A DNA stretch of 64,000 nt. Origin: Borrelia duttonii Ly (GTDB taxonomy: Bacteria; Spirochaetota; Spirochaetia; Borreliales; Borreliaceae). The position numbers and the translations under genes were made by a program. Every line of letters starts with the position of its first letter. Within the stretch, counting starts at the first letter, position 1. Under the pieces are notes generated by a model. It worked only from the letters and a program-made list of their open reading frames with translations, had not been told where the DNA came from and ran no database searches. Positions 18,515 to 26,479 of this stretch are shown here, one piece after another. The stretch lies in the NCBI RefSeq assembly GCF_000019685.1, contig NC_011229.1, forward strand, positions 867,675 to 931,674, given 5' to 3'.

Positions 18515-19921
18515 ATGAAAATTGATTTGGATAATTGGAGCAATATATTTTTAGTAGGAATTAAAGGTTCTGGGCTTTGTTCACTTGCTTGTTTTTTAAG
18601 TGATAAGGGATATTTTATAGAAGGGGTTGATGTTCCTTTAAAGTTTCATACCGAAGATATATTAAAGAGCAAGAATATAACATATTATGAAAATATTTAT
18701 GAGTTTTCACTAAAAATATGTAATAGATCTTATGATGCTTTAATATATTCATCAGCTTATAATAAGGATAATTTGCCTATTTTATTAGAAGCCTATGAAC
18801 TTGGTATCCCAGTTCTCTCTTATCCTGAAGTTATTGGCGAAATTTCTAAAAAATATTATAGTATTGGGGTGGCGGGTTCTCATGGCAAGACCACTACGGC
18901 AGCATTTTTAGGTATCTTATTTCATAGTTTAGGATTGCAGCCTAATTTGATATTGGGTTCTAGTGTGAAAAATTTAGAAGATAAATCTAGTCTTGTTGGG
19001 GAAAGCAATGTATTTATTGCAGAGACTTGTGAGTATAAGGGACATTTTTTGTCTTTTTCGCCAGATATAATTGTTTTAACCAATATTGATTATGAACATG
19101 TTGATTTTTTTAAAAATTATGAAGAGGTTGAAGATATTTTTTTGCAATATGTCAATAACTTAAAGAAAAATGGGATATTGATAATAAATGCTGATGAAAG
19201 TAATTTGTTTAATATTAAAAATAAGATTATAAGAAAAGATATTAGGGTATTTAGTGTTGGATTTAATTCTCTGTCTGATTTTAAAATTGAACATTTTGAG
19301 ATTGGAGATGGATTTTTAAAATTTGATTTTTTGGGAAGTATTGATATCAGGCTTAAAACCCCTTTAATTCATAATGTTTTAAATTTTTCAGTAGCACTTT
19401 TGGCTTTGAAGTTGTTTTTAGAAGAGCATAAAAAATTAGTTTGGAATTTTGATGAGAGAATAAAAATAGTAGCTAGAGAGTATATGGGCATTAAAAGAAG
19501 AATGGAATTTATTATGGAAAAAGATGGTGTTATATATCTTGATGATTATGCTCACCATCCAAAAGAAATTGAGAGTACTCTTTTAGGTCTTAAGAAATTT
19601 TATGATGGTAGACGTATTGTTTTAGATTTTATGCCACATACATTTACAAGAACAAAAGTTCTATTTGATGAATTTGTGAGGGTTTTAAGTAATGTTGATG
19701 TGTTAATTCTTCATAATATATATCTTTCAGTTAGAGAAGATTTTGATCCTAAGAGACTCTCTAGAGATTTGTTTTTATCCTTAAGAGATCTAAATCAGAA
19801 TGTTTATTTTTTTGCAGAGATAGGTGATTCTGTTGATTTTATAAAAGGTCTGTTAAAGAGAAATGATTTATTTGTTACAATGGGAGCTGGTGATAATTTT
19901 ATATTACATGATTTTTTATGA
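18515..19921 (+). CDS. murC: UDP-N-acetylmuramate-L-alanine ligase, copy 2
   Basis: Identical to the 468-residue MurC at 13455-14861, with the GSHGKTTT ATP loop and the DDYAHHPKEI motif intact. This copy is followed by the complete yicC, so it keeps the ancestral downstream context, whereas copy 1 is followed by the truncated yicC. Two intact murC genes would raise dosage of the first committed peptide-adding step of peptidoglycan synthesis. Confidence 0.9.
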   Translation: MKIDLDNWSNIFLVGIKGSGLCSLACFLSDKGYFIEGVDVPLKFHTEDILKSKNITYYENIYEFSLKICNRSYDALIYSSAYNKDNLPILLEAYELGIPVLSYPEVIGEISKKYYSIGVAGSHGKTTTAAFLGILFHSLGLQPNLILGSSVKNLEDKSSLVGESNVFIAETCEYKGHFLSFSPDIIVLTNIDYEHVDFFKNYEEVEDIFLQYVNNLKKNGILIINADESNLFNIKNKIIRKDIRVFSVGFNSLSDFKIEHFEIGDGFLKFDFLGSIDIRLKTPLIHNVLNFSVALLALKLFLEEHKKLVWNFDERIKIVAREYMGIKRRMEFIMEKDGVIYLDDYAHHPKEIESTLLGLKKFYDGRRIVLDFMPHTFTRTKVLFDEFVRVLSNVDVLILHNIYLSVREDFDPKRLSRDLFLSLRDLNQNVYFFAEIGDSVDFIKGLLKRNDLFVTMGAGDNFILHDFL

Positions 19922-19932
19922 AGGTATTTTAA

Positions 19933-20802
19933 ATGAAAAGTATGACAGGATTTTTTCACTTAGAAAAAGCTATTTCAAATTATATGTTTAGTGTTAATTT
20001 GAAATCTTATAATGGTAAATTTTTAGAATTTAAATTTAAATTGCCCGAAGTTTTATATGCTTATGAGCTTGATATAAGGAATTTTATTGCAACTTATGTG
20101 AAGAGAGGTAATGTTTTCTTATATGTAGGATATAAGGAAATAATGCCAAATGTTAATTTCAATTTAAATCCTCATTATGTTGAGGCTATTACTCGCCTTA
20201 GGGATAATTTATTAAAAAATAGTAATTTAAATATTAAGGATGAGTTGAGCCTTGGTGATTTTTTATCTTTACGAGGGGCTTTAATTGTTGATGATGTAAG
20301 TGTTGAGCAGTCATTAATTTATGATGTTTTTAAAGAAGTTTTGAGAGAGACGTTATTGAATTATGATAAGAGTAGAATTTTTGAAGGTGAAAATATTAAA
20401 CAAGATATAATTTCAATGCTTGTATTAATAGAGAAAGATTTAGAGTTATTAAAAAAATCTCATGACAGTATAAATAATAAACTTTTTTCAAGTATTAAAG
20501 AGAATCTATTAAAATTGATGGATGATTTTAGTGATATCAATGTTGCAGAAGAGGCTGCTAAAATGGCAATTCGATTAGATATTAATGAAGAAATAGTAAG
20601 ATTATATTCACATATAAATAATTTTTATAGAAATATTGAACATGAGGTATGTGGAAAGGTTTTAGAATTTATTGCTCAGGAGATGCATAGAGAGGTTACA
20701 ACTATGAGTAATAAAGCTATTGATCTTGATATTAGGAATTTAGTTTTAAATATGAAATTAAATTTAGAAAAAATAAAGGAACATTTGAGGAATATTGAAT
20801 GA
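19933..20802 (+). CDS. yicC: YicC family protein (putative endoribonuclease)
   Basis: 289 residues, the family's usual size. The N-terminus has the signature KSMTGF. The C-terminal domain ends with the conserved pattern REVTTMSNKAIDLDIRN followed by VLNMKLNLEKIKEHLRNIE, equivalent to the family's R-E-x-N-T-x-x-S-K segment. YicC proteins have been linked to RNA cleavage and stress or stationary phase. This is the only full-length copy; the repeat boundary lies at its codon 60. Its TGA overlaps the next ATG (ATGA). In many bacteria yicC is found near gmk and rpoZ, and here it precedes a nucleoside-monophosphate-kinase-like gene and rpoZ. Confidence 0.9.
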   Translation: MKSMTGFFHLEKAISNYMFSVNLKSYNGKFLEFKFKLPEVLYAYELDIRNFIATYVKRGNVFLYVGYKEIMPNVNFNLNPHYVEAITRLRDNLLKNSNLNIKDELSLGDFLSLRGALIVDDVSVEQSLIYDVFKEVLRETLLNYDKSRIFEGENIKQDIISMLVLIEKDLELLKKSHDSINNKLFSSIKENLLKLMDDFSDINVAEEAAKMAIRLDINEEIVRLYSHINNFYRNIEHEVCGKVLEFIAQEMHREVTTMSNKAIDLDIRNLVLNMKLNLEKIKEHLRNIE

Positions 20803-21338
20803 GAATAGCCATTTCTAGCAAAAGTGGTTGTGGGAATACAACTGTTAGTAGTATGCTTGCAAAATATTATGGTTTAAAGCTCATTAATTATACCTTTCAT
20901 GATATTGCTCGGGAAAAAAATATACCTTTTGATACATTTTATGAGAAAGAAATCATGGGCAGAAATGATTATTATTGGGATGAATATCTTGACAATAAAT
21001 TATTAAAGCTTTCAAAAGAAGATAATACAATTCTTGCGTCTCGTCTTGCTATTTGGCTTTCAAAAGATGCCGATTTAAAAATATATCTTTATGCTAAGAT
21101 AGAAATTAGGGCAGAAAGAATTATAAATAGAGAAGGTGGTATGTATTCTGATATTTTGGTTAGTACTTTTAATAGAGATTTTAATGATTCTAAGAGATAT
21201 TTATCTGTGTATAATATAAATATTGATAATTATTTAGATGTAGCTGATTTTATAGTTGATACTACAGATCAATCTGCAAATAGAGTTTTTGAGTTGATAA
21301 AAAATGAAATAGAGAAAAGAAATTTATATGTTAAATAA
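20799..21338 (+). CDS. Cytidylate-kinase-like P-loop protein
   Basis: 179 residues. It begins MRIAISSKSGCGNTTVSSMLA, a P-loop of the archaeal-type CMP kinase family in which the usual GKT/S lysine is replaced by Asn. The pattern GLKLINYTFHDIAREKNIP and the ASRLAIWLSKDADLKIYL segment also fit that family. It would phosphorylate CMP or dCMP in the cytoplasm, but substrate is inference. It overlaps yicC (ATGA) and is followed by rpoZ. The yicC, kinase, rpoZ order mirrors the yicC-gmk-rpoZ order of many bacteria, so a different nucleotide substrate is possible. Confidence 0.75.
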   Translation: MRIAISSKSGCGNTTVSSMLAKYYGLKLINYTFHDIAREKNIPFDTFYEKEIMGRNDYYWDEYLDNKLLKLSKEDNTILASRLAIWLSKDADLKIYLYAKIEIRAERIINREGGMYSDILVSTFNRDFNDSKRYLSVYNINIDNYLDVADFIVDTTDQSANRVFELIKNEIEKRNLYVK

Positions 21339-21360
21339 ATTAAGGAGGTTTTTTAAGGTA

Positions 21361-21558
21361 ATGAAAATTCCGTTAAAAAAAATACAAGATTTTGATGGGA
21401 ATTATTATGAGCTTGTGATGGCTGTAATAGTTCGTACAGATCAAATTATTGAGCAAATTTATTTGGCAGAACATAGTATTGCTGATGAAAGAGTTGTCAG
21501 TCAAGCTTTTAATGATATTTTTGCAGAGCGATTTTTATATTCAATTGAAGACAAATAA
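21361..21558 (+). CDS. rpoZ: RNA polymerase omega subunit (RpoZ-like)
   Basis: 65 residues from ATG 21361. An AAGGAGG element lies at 21341-21347, 13 bases ahead, and AAGG sits closer to the start. An in-frame ATG at 21328 lies within the end of the kinase gene and is less likely. The protein ([20 protein letters not shown], then [10 protein letters not shown]) has the small helical pattern of omega subunits, which bind the beta-prime tail and aid polymerase assembly. Similarity is weak by eye, and the yicC-kinase-rpoZ context strengthens the call. Its 3' end overlaps miaA. Confidence 0.65.
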   Translation: MKIPLKKIQDFDGNYYELVMAVIVRTDQIIEQIYLAEHSIADERVVSQAFNDIFAERFLYSIEDK

Positions 21559-22447
21559 AATAGTTTTTATATTTGGTCCTACAGCTGTAGGTAAAAGTGA
21601 TATTCTCTTTCACTTTCCAAAAGGTGTGGCAGAAGTAATTAGTGTTGATTCTATTCAAGTTTATAAGGAATTTGATATTGCATCTTGTAAGCCTAGTATA
21701 GAATTGAGATCTCATATAAGACATCATTTAGTTGATTTTTTAGAGCCTATTTATGAGTATAATCTTGGAATCTTTTATAAGGAATCATGCAAAATAATAG
21801 AAAGTTTAAGAGAGCAAAAAAAAATACCTATATTTGTAGGGGGATCTGCTTTTTATTTTAAACATTTGAAATATGGATTACCCAGTGCACCACCTGTTTC
21901 TGAGAAGGTGAGACTTTATATTAATAACCTTTTTATTAAAATGGGTAAAGATTATCTCTTGGAGGAACTTAGGAGAGTTGATTTTAAACGATATGAATCA
22001 ATTAATCAAAATGATATTTATAGAATTAAGAGATCTCTTGAAGTTTATTATCAAACAGGTATTCCAATTAGTCAATTTTTACAAAGAGAGAATATGTTTG
22101 AAAATATTGTAGCTATTGGGTTGAGAAGACCTATGGACGAGATGAAATCTAGAATAATCTCTAGAGTGAAAAATATGATTGATTGTGGATTGCTTGATGA
22201 GATTAAAAGCTTATTGGGAAAAGGATATGATGAAAAAACACCAGCTTTTAAAGGAATAGGATATCGTGAATTTTTATTGTGGAGGAGTAGACCTTGTTAT
22301 CTATTAAATGATATAATTAATCTAATAGTTAAAAATTCATTTTTGTATGTAAAAAGGCAAATGACTTTTTTTAATAAACTTCCTAATGTTTTATGGTTTC
22401 ATCCAGATGATGATTTAAAGAACATTTTGGATTTAATTTTTGTTTAA
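21545..22447 (+). CDS. miaA: tRNA dimethylallyltransferase
   Basis: 300 residues from a TTG at 21545, chosen because family similarity begins at [18 protein letters not shown]; an upstream in-frame ATG lies inside rpoZ in another frame. Motifs: P-loop [22 protein letters not shown] (family DSMQVY), [12 protein letters not shown] and [10 protein letters not shown] (family KAIGYKE). It adds a dimethylallyl group to A37 of tRNAs reading UNN codons. It overlaps rpoZ by 14 bases and has no strong ribosome site of its own, so translation is probably coupled. Confidence 0.9.
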   Translation: MKTNKIVFIFGPTAVGKSDILFHFPKGVAEVISVDSIQVYKEFDIASCKPSIELRSHIRHHLVDFLEPIYEYNLGIFYKESCKIIESLREQKKIPIFVGGSAFYFKHLKYGLPSAPPVSEKVRLYINNLFIKMGKDYLLEELRRVDFKRYESINQNDIYRIKRSLEVYYQTGIPISQFLQRENMFENIVAIGLRRPMDEMKSRIISRVKNMIDCGLLDEIKSLLGKGYDEKTPAFKGIGYREFLLWRSRPCYLLNDIINLIVKNSFLYVKRQMTFFNKLPNVLWFHPDDDLKNILDLIFV

Positions 22448-22463
22448 TAAGGAGATATGAGGC

Positions 22464-22559
22464 GTGCCTTGTGGAAGAAAAAGAAAATTAAAAAAAATAT
22501 CTACTCATAAGCGAAAGAAAAAAAGAAGAAAGAATAGACATAAAAAGAAAAATAAATAA
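22464..22559 (+). CDS. Small basic ribosomal protein, AURKAIP1/COX24 (bS22/mS38-like)
   Basis: 31 residues from a GTG at 22464, with AAGGAG nine bases upstream. The sequence begins (V)PCGRKRKLKKISTHKRKK and is almost all Lys, Arg and His. It matches the short COX24/AURKAIP1-like proteins of Bacteroidetes and spirochaetes, which follow a pattern of PxGKKRKxxKxxTHKRKKR. Relatives are small-subunit ribosomal proteins (mitochondrial mS38, mycobacterial bS22), and I recall such a protein being seen in a Borrelia ribosome structure. An overlapping ATG at 22457 would give only a 17-codon unrelated peptide. It is easily missed by automated annotation. A strong terminator follows. Confidence 0.8.
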   Translation: MPCGRKRKLKKISTHKRKKKRRKNRHKKKNK

Positions 22560-22560
22560 T

Positions 22561-22591
22561 AAAGATGTTAGTTTTGCTAACTAACATCTTT
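22561..22591 (+). terminator. Intrinsic hairpin terminator, probably bidirectional
   Basis: A perfect 13-base stem (AAAGATGTTAGTT paired with AACTAACATCTTT) surrounds a five-base loop and is followed by TATATTATTAGTTTA. It sits between the end of the plus-strand panF-miaA operon and the end of the convergent lipoprotein gene, so it could stop transcription from both sides. Confidence 0.85.
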
Positions 22592-22602
22592 ATATTATTA
22601 GT

Positions 22603-22959
22603 TTATTCAATGATTATATTATCTATTATATTGATATCTTTGCTAAAGATGTATCCTTTATTTCCTTTATAGGTTGCTAGTACCCATTTTCCTTTAATGC
22701 CATGCTGTTCTGTATCTTGCATAATTTTTTCAATTCTAACTATTTCGTCTTTTCTAATTATTGTTAGATAATCATAATTAATTTTTTGTATTTGAATTGT
22801 ATTATTTAAAATGGTATAATTTTTTGTTATGATTCCTACTTTTTGGGGAAATCCTAGGATGCTGCTTTTGGGCAATTTAAATTCTTTTGTTAAAGAAACT
22901 TCTTGTTTTATTTTACATGTTAAAAAAAATATAATTAAGGGTAATAATTTTATTTTCAT
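22603..22959 (-). CDS. Small lipoprotein with SH3-like segment
   Basis: 118 residues. The N-terminus MKIKLLPLIIFFLTC is a short lipoprotein signal with probable lipidated Cys15. The C-terminal half (about residues 60-112), with GKWVLATYKGNKGYIFSKDI, resembles a bacterial SH3 domain, in which a tryptophan and a GYIF/GWVF strand are typical. These domains often bind peptidoglycan or proteins. The gene is divergent from the neighbouring outer-membrane-like gene. The actual function is unknown. Confidence 0.7.
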   Translation of the reverse strand: MKIKLLPLIIFFLTCKIKQEVSLTKEFKLPKSSILGFPQKVGIITKNYTILNNTIQIQKINYDYLTIIRKDEIVRIEKIMQDTEQHGIKGKWVLATYKGNKGYIFSKDINIIDNIIIE

Positions 22960-22978
22960 AATATTATTATAGATATTC

Positions 22979-23008
22979 TTGATATATAACTACATATAAT
23001 AATATAAT
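22979..23008 (+). promoter_or_regulatory. Sigma70-type promoter for the outer-membrane-like gene
   Basis: TTGATA at 22979-22984 and TATAAT at 23003-23008 are separated by 18 bases. Transcription would start near 23015, about 20 bases before the ATG at 23037, which is preceded by TTTAAGGA. The reverse strand of the same 77-base gap also contains TATAAT (22966-22971), which may serve the divergent lipoprotein gene. Confidence 0.6.
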
Positions 23009-23036
23009 GTTTTTTTAGAAAGTTTAAGGATTATCA

Positions 23037-23585
23037 ATGAAAAAATATGTTTTTTTGTTATTTTTATTTTTTCCTTTGGGTGATTTAATATTTGCATATC
23101 CATTGTCTTTTGGAGGGGGTTTTTCTTATCAATTTACTAATTATACTAGCAAAAGTAATAAGGATATATTGTTAGAAAATGATACTAGAATAGATAATGG
23201 AATAAATTTCAATTTATACTTTGATGCTAATTATGTTATTTTTGATATCTCTTATAAAGATGCTTTTTTGGCTAGTCATCATAGTAGATATTTTTCTTTT
23301 GGATTTTATGGAATTTATCCTATTGTATTTAAAGAATATGTTAGAACATTATTTCCTCTTATTGGAATTAAATATACGATTGATTTAAGTTCTATAAGGC
23401 AAAATTTGGTATTTGTGTCTTTGGGATTTGCTACAGATCTCTTTATTCCTGAAGTTAAAGGTTTGTATATTAGACCTCTATTTATACTTTCAATTTCACC
23501 TACTTCTTTTTCTTCGGGAAGTGTTTCTTGTTTGACTACGGAAATTACTTTTGGAGTTAATGTTGGTTGGAAGTTTTTAAATTAG
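23037..23585 (+). CDS. Exported, beta-barrel-like protein
   Basis: 182 residues. A clear signal peptide (MKKYVFLLFLFFPLGDLIFA) precedes a mature part rich in aromatic residues and alternating hydrophobic patterns, such as FGGGFSYQFTNYT, FNLYFDANYVIFDISY and TEITFGVNVGWKFLN. This fits an eight-strand outer-membrane barrel or a periplasmic beta protein. I do not recognise a named family. It has its own promoter and overlaps the end of the convergent glycosidase-family gene by 29 bases. Confidence 0.7.
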   Translation: MKKYVFLLFLFFPLGDLIFAYPLSFGGGFSYQFTNYTSKSNKDILLENDTRIDNGINFNLYFDANYVIFDISYKDAFLASHHSRYFSFGFYGIYPIVFKEYVRTLFPLIGIKYTIDLSSIRQNLVFVSLGFATDLFIPEVKGLYIRPLFILSISPTSFSSGSVSCLTTEITFGVNVGWKFLN

Positions 23586-24366
23586 GTAGTTTTATTCCTA
23601 AGTGACAAGGTATTATTCTCTCTTGTCCAAAAAGATTGGATGTGGTATTTAGTTTATAAGGAAGGTTATCAACTTTTGTTACAAGTGTACTTGATCCACC
23701 GCCATCTAGATTAATAGAATTGGTAACGCCATAACTTAATGATAAATCTATTGCTTCATTTAATGAAATTCCTTTGCTATTATTAGTGCCTCTTCCTTCT
23801 ACTGTGATTAGATATAAGTGCTTGTTTTCTTTGTCAGTACCTATTATTGTTCTTGGATGTTTATTTTCTTTGAAATTTTTAGTATATTTTCCATTTTTAA
23901 TTAATGAAAAAAAGCCACCAAAACCGTAATCAGAGTTTTTAATTTCATTGTGTTTGGGATTTAATATGATTTGGTTATTTTTTATTATAATGATACCCTG
24001 ATCTTTTTTTGCATGAGAGATTAGTTTTTTATTATATATATATATACCATTGGGATAAAACATAGTTCCTTTAATTGTATATGGACTAGTATTGATTGCA
24101 ATATCTACTTTATTAGAAATTAAAAATTGACTTGTTGTTTGTCCTTTAAAATAATAATTATTCATTTTTTTATCATAAATAGGTTTTGATATTATAAACT
24201 TTAAATCTTTGTTTTTAATCTTAACAATAACATAATTACTTTCCTGAAATGATCCTTTAATTATTTCATATTTTGGTTGTAAATTATTTGGATAGGGTAA
24301 TTGTTGTGATAATAGTGTATTGAATGGTAAAATTAATGTTATTATAAATGGTATTATTTTATTCAT
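23557..24366 (-). CDS. Phosphodiester glycosidase (NAGPA) family exported protein
   Basis: 269 residues with an N-terminal signal peptide (MNKIIPFIITLILPFNTLLS). The C-terminal half has the hallmark motifs of the NAGPA/DUF2233 family: PRTIIGTDKENK, LYLITVEGRG and NSINLDGGGSSTL. Relatives include the uncovering enzyme that removes GlcNAc from phosphodiesters, and sporulation and exopolysaccharide proteins. In Borrelia the substrate is unknown; an envelope sugar phosphate is inference. The start overlaps the preceding repeat-protein gene by 8 bases, so the two form an operon. The 3' end overlaps the convergent gene. Confidence 0.85.
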   Translation of the reverse strand: MNKIIPFIITLILPFNTLLSQQLPYPNNLQPKYEIIKGSFQESNYVIVKIKNKDLKFIISKPIYDKKMNNYYFKGQTTSQFLISNKVDIAINTSPYTIKGTMFYPNGIYIYNKKLISHAKKDQGIIIIKNNQIILNPKHNEIKNSDYGFGGFFSLIKNGKYTKNFKENKHPRTIIGTDKENKHLYLITVEGRGTNNSKGISLNEAIDLSLSYGVTNSINLDGGGSSTLVTKVDNLPYKLNTTSNLFGQERIIPCHLGIKLPNLKTSNQH

Positions 24367-24871
24367 TTCTTTTTATTTTATAAGAATAAATACTTTTAGG
24401 ATAGTTTTTTAATATTATATTTTTTAATTTTAAAGCTATTTTGTCATTTTTGATTTTTGTTATTTTATATAACAAGTAAATAATTTTTATATCTATTTCT
24501 TTATCTTTTTGTAAAAGATCATTAATTTCTTCTTCACTTATGTTGTCTTCATTAAGTTTTAGTTTTAATAGCAGAATTGCATTTTTTGTATTTTGGTCTT
24601 TGGGTGGTTGTAATTTTTGTAAAAAATTATTTGCTTCTTCATATTTTTTGATTTTAAGTAGGTATTTGGCCATAAGTAAATAATAATATTCTGAGTTTAA
24701 GCTTTTGATTGCATTTATGGTCTCAAGTTCTTTTGGTAGATTGTTATTTAAGTCATATAACATGTATAGTTTATATAATTTTTCAAAATTATTTTTGTCT
24801 GTGTTATTTGTTTGAGCAAGAGGGTTAGTTATTAGTAAAGTTAATAATATTTTAGATAATGTTAAAGGCAT
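24359..24871 (-). CDS. Exported TPR-like repeat protein
   Basis: 170 residues. The N-terminal hydrophobic segment (about residues 3-19, ending NPLAQ) looks like a signal peptide. The rest is helical, with TPR-like units such as YYYLLMAKYLLKIKKYEEANNFL. The start has AGGA nine bases upstream. It overlaps the NAGPA-family gene by 8 bases, which suggests the two work together in the periplasm. No family-specific function can be assigned. Confidence 0.7.
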   Translation of the reverse strand: MPLTLSKILLTLLITNPLAQTNNTDKNNFEKLYKLYMLYDLNNNLPKELETINAIKSLNSEYYYLLMAKYLLKIKKYEEANNFLQKLQPPKDQNTKNAILLLKLKLNEDNISEEEINDLLQKDKEIDIKIIYLLYKITKIKNDKIALKLKNIILKNYPKSIYSYKIKRNE

Positions 24872-24906
24872 TTGATTTTATCCTAAGCATCATATCCTTT
24901 TAGTAG

Positions 24907-24944
24907 AAATACAAAGAAAGAAATAAATTTATTTCTTTGTATTT
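24907..24944 (-). terminator. Inverted repeat after the PTS gene, possible terminator
   Basis: Arms AAATACAAAGAAA (24907-24919) and TTTCTTTGTATTT (24932-24944) are perfectly complementary over 13 bases, with a 12-base A+T loop. It lies just past the end of the PTS gene and before the repeat-protein gene on the minus strand. A run of T follows on the plus side but not on the minus side, so termination of the PTS transcript is likely but not certain. Confidence 0.5.
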
Positions 24945-24952
24945 TTTATTTT

Positions 24953-26389
24953 TTAAATTTTAGATTTTATGTAATTTGCAATTTGTTCTGATTTTGCACC
25001 AAATATTATTTGAGCCTGATTTCCTGGTGTGATAATTGTTCCAGTGGCTCCAAGATTATGCATTAAATCTTGATTGACTAATTCGGGCGATTTTACGTCT
25101 ACTCTGAGTCGTGTGAAACATGAGTCTATATTTATTATATTGTTAGTGCCTCCAAGAGCTTGAATTATTACCTCAAAAGTATCATTTTGAGATATATTTT
25201 GAATATGTTTAAAATTTTGTTGATTAATATCATCTTCACGGCCAGGAGTTTTTATTTGAAATGCTTTAATTAGTGTGAAAAATATGGTGAAGTAAATGAT
25301 ACCAATTGTCAGTCCTATTGGAAGTATTAATAGTGCGTTCGTTGATTTTGGGAACATTAAAAAATAATCGATGATTCCTGCTGAGAGTGCAAATGCTATG
25401 CGTATTCCAAATATATTGGTAATGATTAGTGATATTCCAGTTAAAATAGCATGTATTAGGTAAAGCAGTGGTGCTATTAACATGAATGTATATTCTATTG
25501 GTTCTGTAATGCCTGTTAAAAATGAGGTTAGTGATGCTGAGAGCAGGATACCTCCTATTTCTTGTCTGCGTTCTTTTTTAGCTGTTAAGTACATTGCAAG
25601 AGCTGCACCTGGTAGTCCAAATAACATTATTGGATACATTCCCGATGTGAATCCTCCAGCTGTTGGATCTCCATTTAAATATCTTGTGATTTCTCCTTGT
25701 ACTATATTTCCCTCATTTGTGGTATATTCTCCAAATACAAAATACACCAATGTATTTAAGAGTTGATGTAATCCTGTTATTATGAGTAATCTGTTTAAGA
25801 ATCCAAATACAAATAGTCCCAAATTGCCAGCTTCTATCATCCATATTCCAATTTGATTAATGGTTATTTGTATTGGTGCCCATAAAAAGCCAAATACTAT
25901 AGCAAATATTACAGAAAAGATTCCATTGGCTATTGGTACTAATCTTTGTCCTGAAAAAAATCCTAAAAATTGTGGTATTTTATAATCTACTACTTTATCG
26001 CTAAGCATAGCTGAACTTATTCCTGTAATGATACCTCCTAATACAGACATGTTAACAGGCTCGGTTTTTTCATTGATAATTATTGTAAATGTAGATAATC
26101 CTGCGTTTAGAATTAGATATCCTACGGCTCCTCCTAGTGCAGCAGCAGCTTTGTTATTTTTAGATAATCCCATTCCAGTTCCAATTGCAAATAGTATTGG
26201 TAAGTTGCCAAGAATAGCGCTACCTGATTGTTCCATTAGTTTGCCAATTTTGCCTAGTATTTCAAAAGGTTGTGTAAGAGATATTATAAGATATCCAAAT
26301 CCGAGTAAAAGACCAGCAATTGGTAAAACGGCAGCAGGAGTTTGTAGTGCTTTGCCAAGATTTTGCATATTTTTCATTAAATTATGCAT
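24953..26389 (-). CDS. PTS sugar transporter, fused IIC-IIB (glucose/maltose/GlcNAc family)
   Basis: 478 residues. The N-terminal IIC domain (about residues 1-390) has around ten hydrophobic segments and the family signature SFLTGITEPIEYTFM. The C-terminal IIB domain holds the phosphorylated cysteine, Cys424, in DSCFTRLRVDV. No IIA domain is attached, so it would take phosphate from a separate IIA protein. Sugar specificity within the glucose superfamily cannot be read. The start at 26389 is preceded by GGGGGTC; Met5 is an alternative. It sits between hrpA and a periplasmic operon on the same strand, with 90 bases upstream that could hold its own promoter. My recollection is that a close relative in B. 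burgdorferi lies on plasmid cp26. Confidence 0.88.
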   Translation of the reverse strand: MHNLMKNMQNLGKALQTPAAVLPIAGLLLGFGYLIISLTQPFEILGKIGKLMEQSGSAILGNLPILFAIGTGMGLSKNNKAAAALGGAVGYLILNAGLSTFTIIINEKTEPVNMSVLGGIITGISSAMLSDKVVDYKIPQFLGFFSGQRLVPIANGIFSVIFAIVFGFLWAPIQITINQIGIWMIEAGNLGLFVFGFLNRLLIITGLHQLLNTLVYFVFGEYTTNEGNIVQGEITRYLNGDPTAGGFTSGMYPIMLFGLPGAALAMYLTAKKERRQEIGGILLSASLTSFLTGITEPIEYTFMLIAPLLYLIHAILTGISLIITNIFGIRIAFALSAGIIDYFLMFPKSTNALLILPIGLTIGIIYFTIFFTLIKAFQIKTPGREDDINQQNFKHIQNISQNDTFEVIIQALGGTNNIINIDSCFTRLRVDVKSPELVNQDLMHNLGATGTIITPGNQAQIIFGAKSEQIANYIKSKI

Positions 26390-26479
26390 ATGACCCCCAT
26401 TAATATGTTATTTGTTAGTTATAGTGTAGATCAACTTTCAATATGATTCTAGCTTAAATAATATTTATTTACTTTTTTT

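Larger units (their letters stand above)
15052..20111 (+). repeat. Tandem direct repeat unit, copy 2 (5,060 bp)
   Basis: This is the second, directly adjacent copy of the block at 9992-15051. It begins abruptly inside yhdT after the truncated yicC and ends inside the intact yicC, where the sequence continues normally into its missing 3' part. The complete absence of differences implies either a very recent duplication, ongoing gene conversion, or an assembly error. Borrelia genomes are compact, so a duplicated run of housekeeping genes is unusual. Confidence 0.97.

Noticed and set aside
9980..20125. Transposon or prophage as cause of the duplication
   Set aside because: No transposase, terminal inverted repeats, target-site repeats or tRNA at any of the three boundaries.
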